This document shows, in pieces, positions 8,124 to 16,086 of a DNA stretch of 64,000 bases. The stretch covers positions 372,001 through 436,000 of the forward strand of contig NZ_JBOBFV010000003.1 of assembly GCF_050587365.1 (NCBI RefSeq). The letters are read 5' to 3'. The notes beneath the pieces are model-generated. The model saw nothing but the letters and a program-made list of their open reading frames with translations. It did no database searches and was not told the DNA's origin. Numbering within the stretch: the stretch's first letter is position 1; every line of letters starts with the position of its first letter. This DNA comes from Plantibacter auratus (GTDB taxonomy: Bacteria > Actinomycetota > Actinomycetes > Actinomycetales > Microbacteriaceae). A program made the translations under genes and the position numbers.

Positions 8124-9178
8124 CGCGCTCCTTCCGTTGTCTGCTCGCCCGCCGATCCGCCGGGCTCCGAGGTGATGAGCCTCGCGCCCCGTCCGGCTCT
8201 GGCGGGGATGACGCCGATGTCGGGCTGCGCCTCGAGGATCCGAGTCGCGAGCTCGTCGACCGCGTCGGCTCGACACAGGATCTTCACGTTCGGGCCGGCG
8301 TCCATCGTCGCATAGCATTCGAGGCCGTCGCCTCTGAGGTTTGCGACGAGATCGAGCAGTTCCACGCTCGCCGGTCCCCAATACCTGACCGGCGGCTCGG
8401 CGCCGAGCATCGTGGCGTGCATCCGCATCGCGTTCCGCTCGGCGATCGTGCCCACCGCGGTGAAGTCGGCACGGGTGATCGCGGCGAGCATCTCCTCGAG
8501 TTCCACGGGGGTGCGTTCGACCCAGGCGGGGTAGTACGGCGAGGTGTCGACCGTGCGCCGCATGCCGTCGCGACTGGAGACCGACTTGGCCCGGGCGTCG
8601 AGGACCGTGAGGACCATGCCGAGATCGAGTCCGGGCGCGGGAACCGCCTCGGCGAAGGAGCTCTCGTCGTCGTGCCCGGCGTGCCAGACGGCGATCCCGT
8701 CGAAGATCGAGCGTGAGGCCGACCCCGAGCCACGGCGGGCCAGCCGGGAGAGGGCACGCCGATCGAGGTCGAGTCCGAACGCGGTCGATGCGGCGAGCGC
8801 CAGCGCAGCGAAGCCCGAGGCGGAGGAGGCGAGGCCGGCGCCCGTGGGGATCTCGTTGTGGGAGTCGACGGTGACGCGCTCGTCCCGGCCGGCGAGCGCG
8901 CGTACGAGGTCGATGAAGCGCGTGACGCGGGAGCGGGCGGTGCCCTCGAGGGCTCGTCCGCCGAGGAGCACGACGTCGTCGGCTGCGTCCGTCAGTCGCA
9001 CCGTCGTCGTCGTGGGCGCTGCGTCGAGGGTCAGTGAGAGGCTTCCGGTCCACGGGAGGATGAGCGCCTCGTCCCGCTTGCCCCAGTACTTGACGAGGGC
9101 GATGTTGGGGTTCGCCAACGCGGTCGCGGCGCCATCGACCGACGCGGTCTCGGCGTGCTGCTGTGGGGTCAGGGTCAC
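8120..9178 (-). CDS. mvaD: Diphosphomevalonate decarboxylase
   Basis: The 352-aa enzyme makes isopentenyl diphosphate by ATP-dependent decarboxylation. Family motifs are ALANPNIALVKYWGKRDE near the N-terminus, TGAGLASSASGFAALALA at about residue 115, RRGSGSASRSIFDG with the conserved Ser/Arg pair, and ATMDAGPNVKIL carrying the catalytic Asp. Start GTG 9178 overlaps the mevalonate kinase stop as GTGA, which decides it against the longer open frame. The overlap with the next gene is also four bases. Confidence 0.95.
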   Translation of the reverse strand: MTLTPQQHAETASVDGAATALANPNIALVKYWGKRDEALILPWTGSLSLTLDAAPTTTTVRLTDAADDVVLLGGRALEGTARSRVTRFIDLVRALAGRDERVTVDSHNEIPTGAGLASSASGFAALALAASTAFGLDLDRRALSRLARRGSGSASRSIFDGIAVWHAGHDDESSFAEAVPAPGLDLGMVLTVLDARAKSVSSRDGMRRTVDTSPYYPAWVERTPVELEEMLAAITRADFTAVGTIAERNAMRMHATMLGAEPPVRYWGPASVELLDLVANLRGDGLECYATMDAGPNVKILCRADAVDELATRILEAQPDIGVIPARAGRGARLITSEPGGSAGEQTTEGAR

Positions 9179-10113
9179 GCGTAGTCCTCCGCGTCGATCG
9201 TCCAGGTGCCGAGTGCTCCGGCCTCGAGGAGGGCTTGCGAGATACGTCGGGCTGACGCGGAGTCTGCGGCGAGGGTGATGATGCATCCGCCCTGCCCGCC
9301 GCCCGTGAGCTTCGCGCCGAGGGCGCCGTTCGCCGCGGCGACCGCGATGAGCGCGGTGATGGCGGGGTGGCCGGCGCCGAGTTCGTCGAGGACCACCTGC
9401 GCCGCGTCCATGCGGGTCCCGAGGTCGTCGCGGCGGTCCGCGGCGAGGTCGGCGACGCCCGCCACGGTCCCGCGTTCGAGCTCGGCCAGGAGCGCGCGAC
9501 CACGCTCGGGGTGCAGCTCGACGAAGGCGCGGACGTCGGCGACCGCCTTCCGGGTCGACCCGCGCGCACCGGTGTCGGCCACGACGAAGCTGCCGCCGAA
9601 GCGGATCGGCGGATGCTCGACGCGGCCGGCGGTGAAGAGGATGGGTGTCGAGGCGCTCGTGGCCCGGGCGTCGAGACCGCTGGGCGTCCCGTGGGCGACG
9701 CGTTCGCCGCGCTGCACGAGCTCGAACCGGTCGGCGTCGTCGAGCGCCACGCCGTGCAGGTCGGCGACGGCGTCGACGATCGCGTTGGCGGCCGCGGCAC
9801 TCGAACCGAGGCCTCGGCCGATCGGCAGGGTCCCGCGGACGACGACCTCGACACCGGCCGGTGCCGCACCGACGTGCGCGAGGGTCTCGAGGACGGTGGT
9901 CCCGAGCGGATCGGAGGCGTCGAGCGGGCCGAGCGAGATCTCGGTGTCGAGCACCGAGGCTCCGTCGATGCGTCGGGCGGTCGCCTCGACCCGGAGCGAC
10001 GGGATGGGCAGGGCGACGGCTGGAGACCCGTACACGACGGCGTGCTCGCCCAGCAGGATCGCCTTGGCGTGCGCGAAGCCGCGACCGGTCGCAGCCGTGT
10101 GCTCTGTCGTCAT
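9175..10113 (-). CDS. mvaK1: Mevalonate kinase
   Basis: The 312-aa GHMP kinase forms 5-phosphomevalonate. Motifs: AHAKAILLGEHAVVYGSPA at the N-terminus, LPIGRGLGSSAAAANAI for ATP binding, GTPSGLDARA with the catalytic Asp, and KLTGGGQGGCII near the C-terminus. ATG 10113 is preferred over an in-frame ATG at 10152 because it aligns with the family and CAGAAT at 10120-10125 lies six bases before it. This is the promoter-proximal gene of the operon mvaK1-mvaD-mvaK2-hmgR-mvaS. Confidence 0.94.
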   Translation of the reverse strand: MTTEHTAATGRGFAHAKAILLGEHAVVYGSPAVALPIPSLRVEATARRIDGASVLDTEISLGPLDASDPLGTTVLETLAHVGAAPAGVEVVVRGTLPIGRGLGSSAAAANAIVDAVADLHGVALDDADRFELVQRGERVAHGTPSGLDARATSASTPILFTAGRVEHPPIRFGGSFVVADTGARGSTRKAVADVRAFVELHPERGRALLAELERGTVAGVADLAADRRDDLGTRMDAAQVVLDELGAGHPAITALIAVAAANGALGAKLTGGGQGGCIITLAADSASARRISQALLEAGALGTWTIDAEDYA

Positions 10114-10119
10114 CTCACC

Positions 10120-10151
10120 ATTCTGGTCCGAAAAACATGCAGCTGGCTGCA
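10120..10151 (-). promoter_or_regulatory. Mevalonate operon promoter with 14-bp dyad
   Basis: Read on the minus strand, CAGAAT (10125-10120) is six bases before ATG 10113. A dyad, TGCAGC-TG-GCTGCA at 10138-10151, covers the -35 position, where a repressor or activator could act. No literature motif was matched. Confidence 0.45.
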
Positions 10152-10300
10152 CATCGGTCGTCCGGTCGCGATCCGATCCGCCACGGGGCCGGCTCGTGAG
10201 CCGTCCCGCAGCGCATCCGGGCGCTGCACGATGGGCCGTCGACGGGAGCTGCCGGAGCGCTCACGGCGTGTCCCATGCGTACCGGAAACACCCAGCCTAC

Positions 10301-10358
10301 GCCGAACGGCCCGGTTCGGCTCGTTACGGTTGAGTGGGCGGGACGGCCCGGTTAGTAT
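10301..10358 (+). promoter_or_regulatory. Promoter of the GltB-like gene with upstream dyad
   Basis: TTGAGT (10330-10335), a 17-bp spacer and TAGTAT (10353-10358) form the best two-box promoter in the window. An inverted repeat GCCGAAC (10301-10307) / GTTCGGC (10314-10320) lies ten bases upstream of the -35. The predicted start near 10365 gives a leader of about 140 bases before GTG 10504. The rest of the 390-bp divergent region shows nothing recognisable. Confidence 0.55.
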
Positions 10359-10503
10359 CGGAACACCTCCATTCATGCAGACGACGGCCGCCGCACCCAG
10401 CGCCCGCGTCGACACGGACCCTCCCTCCAGCGACGTAGATCCGGTCCCGTCATCTCACCGTCTCCGGGCCGTCCAGCGCCCGCATTCCGAGGGGTACCCC
10501 GTC

Positions 10504-13500
10504 GTGATCTCGTCTTCCGTTCCACCGCGCCCGCGCACCGCCGCACCGTCGCCCCTGCCAGACCTCGTCGATCGCCAGACCGACAAGAGCGACTGCGGCG
10601 TCGGTTTCATCACCCGCAAGGACGGCGTGCAGAGCCACGACGTCATCGCACTCGGCGACACCGCCCTGTGCGCCATCCCCCACCGCGGCGGCATGTCCTC
10701 CGAGGGTGTCGGCGACGGAGCGGGCGTGCAGATCGACCTCTCGGTCGACTTCTTCAGCTCCCTCGTCGGCAAGCCGCTCGTCGCCGGGCGGTTCGGCGTC
10801 GCGAACGTCTTCCTCCCGGTCGACCACGGTCGGATCGGTGACGCCGAGGCGCTCATCGAACGCTCGCTCGGCGAGGCCGGCTTCACCGTGCTGCTCGCCC
10901 GCGCCGTGCCGACGGTCGACGCCGTCCTGCGCCCGAAGGCCGTGCAGTACCAACTGCCGATCCGGCAGTGGATCTTCGAGCCCTCGGACGACGCCTCCAC
11001 GGAGGACCTCGACCAGCGCGCGCACGCGGCCCTGCTCGCGATCGAGGCGACCGCCTACACGGACCTCACCCTCGACGGCCTCTACCCGCTGTCGCTCAGC
11101 ACGCGCACCCAGGTCCTCAAGGGACGCCTCAACTCCGGCGAGGTCATCCCCTACTTCGCCGACCTGGCCGACCCCCTGCACCGGGTCAGGACCCTCGCCT
11201 TCCACACCCGGTTCTCGACGAACACCGCTCCCCACCCGTCGATGGCGCAGCCCTTCCGCCTCATGGCGCACAACGGCGAGCTCAACACCGACCGGAAGAA
11301 CCGTCTGTCCGAGACGGCGCTGGCTGCATCGCGAGGCCGGAAGATCATCCGGGCCAGGGGCCAGTCGGACAGCTCGCGCCTCGACCAGACGCTGCACAGC
11401 CGCGTGGTCGAGGACGGACTCGAACTGCTCGAGGCGGTCGTGTCCGTCATGCCCCCGGCCTGGGAGAACGATCGCACCCTGAGCCGCGAGGTGCGCGCGA
11501 TGCTCGAGTACTTCTCGCTCGTCGAGGAGAAGAACGACGGCCCGGCCGCGCTCATCTTCAACGACGGCACGACCGTCGGCGCCCGGCTCGACCGGCTCGG
11601 CCTGCGCCCGCTGCGCAGCGTCGAGACGGCCGACTACCTCTGCGTCACCTCCGAGGCCGGGCAGCTGCCGTTCCCGGACGACGAGGTGGTCCACCGCGGT
11701 CGCATCGAGGCCGGCGGCATGCTCGCCTACGACCACCGCACGGGCACCCGCCTCCGCACGGGCGAGGCGCTCGAGCTCCTCGCGGCGCGCAAGGACTACC
11801 CGGCGATGCTCGCCGCATCGGCCACCGACCTCGATGCGCTCGAGGACCGGGGCGTCCCGGTGTCGGCACCGACGGCCTCGGCGGACGACGCGTTCGCCTA
11901 CCGCGGTGGGCTGAGCCAGGTGCAGCGCTACGTCGCGTACTCCCTCAACCAGGAGAGCTTCCGGTTCATGACGGACCCGATGCTCGCCTCGGGCAAGGAG
12001 CGGATCTCGGCGATGGGCTACGGCAATGCCATCAACGCCCTGTCCGACCAGGAGGGCGGCCTGGCGAAGTACTTCTCCCAGCGCTTCGCCCAGGTGACCA
12101 ACCCGCCGCTCGACAGCATCCGTGAGGCGGACGGCATGACCCTCCGGGTCGCGCTCGGCCCGAAGCCCGGCAGCGGCACGGTCGGCACGAAGCAACTCGT
12201 CCTCCGATCCCCCATCATCAGCGAGGACGAACTGCGGCGCCTCAGCGCTCAGCACGAGTCGCCGGCCGCGTGGTTCGACATCCTCTACCGGCCCGAGGTG
12301 GACGCGCAGGCGAACGCCGACGCGCTCGAGGCCGCCGTCGAGCGTGTGGCCGCGGCGGTCGCCGGGTTCGCCGCAGAGAACGGCGGCATCGCGATCCTCA
12401 GTGACCGCGGCGTCCACGCGGAGGGTGCCGCCCTGCCGCTCATCCTCGTCGTGGCGGCCGTCAACCAGCGACTCATCGACGACGGCCTCCGGCTCCGCGT
12501 GTCGCTCGTGGTCGACAGCGGCCAGCTGCCGTCCTCGCACCACGTCGCCTCCGCCCTCGGCTTCGGTGCGTCGGCCGTCCACCCGCTCGCTGTCCGCCTC
12601 CGCGCCGAGCAGCAGCACCCCGACGAGGTGGAAGCAGCGTTCCGCCGGTTCGCCTACGCCGCCGAGAAGTCGCTCCTGAAGACCATGGGCCGGGTCGGCC
12701 TCTGCACCGTCGAGAGCTACATCGGCGGCGAGTTCTTCGAGCCGAACTACCTCGACACGAGCGACCCCGTGCTCGCGCGCGCCTTCCCGCACCTCCGCGC
12801 CCCCGTCGGCGGCGTCGGCTTCGCCGGGATCGCCCGGACGGCGAGCGCCTGGCACCAGCGCGCCCTGACGACGTCGAGCGACGCGGACGTCCCGCTCCTC
12901 GGCCTGTTCAAGGAACGCGCCGAGGGCGCCGGCCACTCCTACGGGACGACCGCGGTCCGCGGCTTCGTCGACCTCACCGAGGAGCCCGTGCAGCTGCCGC
13001 GAGCGGACACCACGGCCGTCGACCGCGACGGCGGCACGCTCGGCGACGACCCGCTGCGGCTCCACACCATCGGGAACCTCGAGGACGCGTTCGGGATCGA
13101 CGACGACGCCTACCAGCACACCTCCTTCGACGCCCTCGACGACGACGAGATCGACGCCTTCACGATCACGCCCGGCTACCGCTCCTTCGTCCAGTCGATG
13201 ACGACCGAGCGGCGCCGTCGCCCGGCGGCCCTTCGCGACGTGCTCGTGCTGCCCGAGGACATCACCCGGCTGACCACCCCGGAGGAGTTCGCTCGCGAGC
13301 TCGACCGGCTCGGCCCCGTCGGCAACTCCTCGATCGTCGTCCGGGGCCTGCGTGCGACGCGGACCGAGCAGGGGCGGCACCGGCTGCAGCTCACGGGCCC
13401 GCTCGCGGGCGACCTCACGCGGGTCTCGGCGCTCGGCGAGTACTACGTCCACCGCTTCGGTGGCGAGGTGACGGGGCACTGGATCTCCGGTGGCGACCTC

Positions 13501-16086
13501 ATCGTGGAGGCGACGGGGTCCGCCGACGACTACTTCTCGATGCTCGTCGAGGGTGCCGAGAGCATCTCGACCGACCTCGTCCAGCCGGCGAGCGAGATCA
13601 CCCGATCCCTCGCGTCCGGGGCGATGAGCCACGGCGCCCTCGTGGCGACCGCGCACGAGGCAGTCGCGCACGGCACCAACATGGTCGGAGGGATGTCGAA
13701 CAGCGGTGAGGGTGGCGAACACCTGTCCCGCTACGGCACCATCCGCGGCTCGCGCATCAAGCAGTTCGCCTCCGGGCGCTTCGGTGTCTGGGCCGGTTAC
13801 CTCGCTGACCCGATGCTGCAGGAGCTCGAGATCAAGATCGGCCAGGGTGCCAAGCCCGGCGAGGGCGGTCAGCTCCCGGCTCCCAAGGTGACGGTGGACA
13901 TCGCCGCTGCCCGGGGTGGCACGCCCGGCATCGAGCTCGTCTCGCCGCCGCCGCACCACGACACCTACTCGATCGAGGACCTCGCGCAGCTCATCCACGA
14001 CTGCAAGGCGGCACGGGTCCGCGTCGTCGTCAAGCTCGTCTCCTCCGAGGGCATCGGCACGATCGCCGTCGGCGTCGCCAAGGCCGGCGCCGACGTCATC
14101 AACGTGGCCGGCAACACCGGTGGGACCGGCGCAGCCGCCGTGACAAGCCTCAAGTACGCCGGACGCAGCGCCGAGATCGGCATCGCCGAGGTCCACCAGG
14201 CCCTCAGCGCGAACGGTCTGCGATCGAAGGTCACCCTGCGCTGCTCCGGCGCGCACCAGACCGGTCGCGACGTCGTCATCTCCGCCCTGCTCGGCGGCGA
14301 CAGCTTCGAGTTCGGGACCACTGCGCTCATGATGCTCAAGTGCGTCATGGCGAAGAACTGCAACGTGAAGTGCCCGGCTGGTCTCACGACCAACCCGGAG
14401 ACCTTCGACGGCGACCCGCGCGCGCTGGCGCAGTACCTCCTGAACATCGCGCACGACGTCCGCGAGCGGCTCGCCATCCTCGGCCTCCGCTCGCTTCGCG
14501 AAGCCCGCGGTCGCACCGACCTCCTCCACCTCGTCGACCACCCGGCGGCCGTCGCGGACCTCGACCTGCGTGCCATGCTCGCGGTCGTCCCCGAGGTCGT
14601 CGTCACCGACCCGGTGTACCTGGAGAAGGACTTCACGCTCGACGACGCCCTCATCGAGCGGGTACGGGCAGGACTCTTCGACGACGGCCGGACGACGCTC
14701 GACCTGGGCGCCGAGGACGCCGACGGCGGGATCCGACTCGGCAACCGCTGGCGTTCCGTGGGCGGGCAGCTCGCGATCGACCTCGAGCGCATCCTCAACC
14801 ACGAGCTCGACGACGACCAGGCGGCGGCGATCCCCTCCGTCGTCACCGACGACCGCGGCCACCGTTCGCTCGCCGCCGACACCGTGACCATCCGCACCGA
14901 GCACTCCGCGGGGCAGTCGTACGCGGCGTTCTGCGTCGACGGCCTGCACTGGCGACACACCGGCACCTGCAACGACGGCGTCGGGAAGAGCGCATCCGGC
15001 GGCACCATCGCGATCCTCTCCCCCGGCGGCGGCAGCTCGGAGGACGGCGGCAACGTCCTCATCGGCAACTTCGCGCTCTTCGGGGCGACCGGTGGCCGCA
15101 CCTTCGTCCAGGGCGAGGCCGGCGACCGCTTCGCCGTCCGCAACTCGGGCGCCACGGCGGTCGTCGAGGGCGTCGGCGACTACGCCTGCGAGTACATGAC
15201 CAACGGCGCCGTGTTGAACCTCGGCGGCTTCGGGATCGGCTTCGGCAACGGGATGAGCGGTGGCTTCGTCTACCAGTACGACCCGCGGGGCGAACTGCCG
15301 AGCAAGGTCAGCGCGGACTCCCTCCTCCTCGGATCGATCACCGAGGGCGAGCAGGCGGCATTCCACGAGGCCGCCGTGCTCCTGCTGCTGGAGTGGCACG
15401 TCGAGGCGACCGGCTCGCCGCTCGCCTCCCGGTTGCTCGCCGACTGGGACACGGCCAGGCACCAGTTCGTGTTCGGCATGCCGCGCGCGCTGCTCCTCTA
15501 TCAGGACAGCGACGCGATCCTCGCGGCCAAGAGCCGGAAGGAACTCCTCGACGAGCTCGGCGCGGCCCTCGCGGCACAGCAGCTGCGCACTTTCAAGCTC
15601 GACTACCGCGACCGCCGGCCGGTCCGCGGCGGTCGCGCCCCCGGACTCGGCGAGCCCGCGGCCGACCCGCAGGACGTCTACGCGCTCCTCACGAGTTACA
15701 CGGTGCTGAAGCTCGCCCAGGAGGTCGCGATGTCCCGCACGCCCGGCGTCGACGACCCGTCGCACCCGCTCGTGCAGGCGAGTGTCCGCACGCTCATCCT
15801 CACTGAGGACTTCTTCGTCATGCAGCGGGTGCAGCGGGCGGCTCGAGAGCTGCTCGAACGGTACGACGACGAGGCGCTGGCCGCCATGATCGCCGCGAAG
15901 CGCCTCCACGATTACACGGAAGCCCTGCGCCTGCGGAACGTGCTGTCGATCGACCACCCGGGCACCACGGGGTGGATCATGCACCAGCACGCCAAGAACC
16001 GGACCCGATCCGCAGCGACCGGTGGCACCGAAGCACTCCTTGCATCGGCCGCTCTGGCCGAACTGACCCTGGCGGGTTCCCGATGA
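10504..16086 (+). CDS. gltB: Long glutamate synthase large subunit (GltB)-like protein
   Basis: The 1860-aa protein has the GltB order: class II glutaminase domain with Cys31 in DKSDCGVGF and MAHNGELNTD; central domain; FMN-binding synthase domain (SNSGEGGEHLSRYG near residue 1065, then NVAGNTGGTGAAAVTS); iron-sulfur cysteines 1280, 1286 and 1290; and the beta-helix GXGXG domain at about 1480-1600. Canonical GltB uses glutamine and 2-oxoglutarate to make two glutamates. Odd points: it is about 350 residues longer than usual GltB, has a C-terminal tail of about 260 residues, and spaces its cysteines C-x5-C-x3-C instead of the usual C-x5-C-x4-C. Start GTG 10504 has GAGGGG at 10489-10494; ATG 10375 is an alternative. 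Its stop overlaps a diflavin reductase start (ATGA), and no GltD is present. Confidence 0.8.
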   Translation: MISSSVPPRPRTAAPSPLPDLVDRQTDKSDCGVGFITRKDGVQSHDVIALGDTALCAIPHRGGMSSEGVGDGAGVQIDLSVDFFSSLVGKPLVAGRFGVANVFLPVDHGRIGDAEALIERSLGEAGFTVLLARAVPTVDAVLRPKAVQYQLPIRQWIFEPSDDASTEDLDQRAHAALLAIEATAYTDLTLDGLYPLSLSTRTQVLKGRLNSGEVIPYFADLADPLHRVRTLAFHTRFSTNTAPHPSMAQPFRLMAHNGELNTDRKNRLSETALAASRGRKIIRARGQSDSSRLDQTLHSRVVEDGLELLEAVVSVMPPAWENDRTLSREVRAMLEYFSLVEEKNDGPAALIFNDGTTVGARLDRLGLRPLRSVETADYLCVTSEAGQLPFPDDEVVHRGRIEAGGMLAYDHRTGTRLRTGEALELLAARKDYPAMLAASATDLDALEDRGVPVSAPTASADDAFAYRGGLSQVQRYVAYSLNQESFRFMTDPMLASGKERISAMGYGNAINALSDQEGGLAKYFSQRFAQVTNPPLDSIREADGMTLRVALGPKPGSGTVGTKQLVLRSPIISEDELRRLSAQHESPAAWFDILYRPEVDAQANADALEAAVERVAAAVAGFAAENGGIAILSDRGVHAEGAALPLILVVAAVNQRLIDDGLRLRVSLVVDSGQLPSSHHVASALGFGASAVHPLAVRLRAEQQHPDEVEAAFRRFAYAAEKSLLKTMGRVGLCTVESYIGGEFFEPNYLDTSDPVLARAFPHLRAPVGGVGFAGIARTASAWHQRALTTSSDADVPLLGLFKERAEGAGHSYGTTAVRGFVDLTEEPVQLPRADTTAVDRDGGTLGDDPLRLHTIGNLEDAFGIDDDAYQHTSFDALDDDEIDAFTITPGYRSFVQSMTTERRRRPAALRDVLVLPEDITRLTTPEEFARELDRLGPVGNSSIVVRGLRATRTEQGRHRLQLTGPLAGDLTRVSALGEYYVHRFGGEVTGHWISGGDLIVEATGSADDYFSMLVEGAESISTDLVQPASEITRSLASGAMSHGALVATAHEAVAHGTNMVGGMSNSGEGGEHLSRYGTIRGSRIKQFASGRFGVWAGYLADPMLQELEIKIGQGAKPGEGGQLPAPKVTVDIAAARGGTPGIELVSPPPHHDTYSIEDLAQLIHDCKAARVRVVVKLVSSEGIGTIAVGVAKAGADVINVAGNTGGTGAAAVTSLKYAGRSAEIGIAEVHQALSANGLRSKVTLRCSGAHQTGRDVVISALLGGDSFEFGTTALMMLKCVMAKNCNVKCPAGLTTNPETFDGDPRALAQYLLNIAHDVRERLAILGLRSLREARGRTDLLHLVDHPAAVADLDLRAMLAVVPEVVVTDPVYLEKDFTLDDALIERVRAGLFDDGRTTLDLGAEDADGGIRLGNRWRSVGGQLAIDLERILNHELDDDQAAAIPSVVTDDRGHRSLAADTVTIRTEHSAGQSYAAFCVDGLHWRHTGTCNDGVGKSASGGTIAILSPGGGSSEDGGNVLIGNFALFGATGGRTFVQGEAGDRFAVRNSGATAVVEGVGDYACEYMTNGAVLNLGGFGIGFGNGMSGGFVYQYDPRGELPSKVSADSLLLGSITEGEQAAFHEAAVLLLLEWHVEATGSPLASRLLADWDTARHQFVFGMPRALLLYQDSDAILAAKSRKELLDELGAALAAQQLRTFKLDYRDRRPVRGGRAPGLGEPAADPQDVYALLTSYTVLKLAQEVAMSRTPGVDDPSHPLVQASVRTLILTEDFFVMQRVQRAARELLERYDDEALAAMIAAKRLHDYTEALRLRNVLSIDHPGTTGWIMHQHAKNRTRSAATGGTEALLASAALAELTLAGSR

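Noticed and set aside
10491..10500. GGGGTACCCC palindrome as a shared regulator site (also at 23606-23615)
   Set aside because: A 10-bp palindrome seen twice in a GC-rich window is weak evidence; at 10491 it overlaps the ribosome binding site and at 23606 it is explained by a hairpin.
9367..16086. A single 2239-residue reading frame starting upstream of the GltB-like gene
   Set aside because: The first part lies antisense to mvaK1 and reads as high-GC shadow sequence; family similarity starts near 10504-10600, after a promoter and ribosome binding site.
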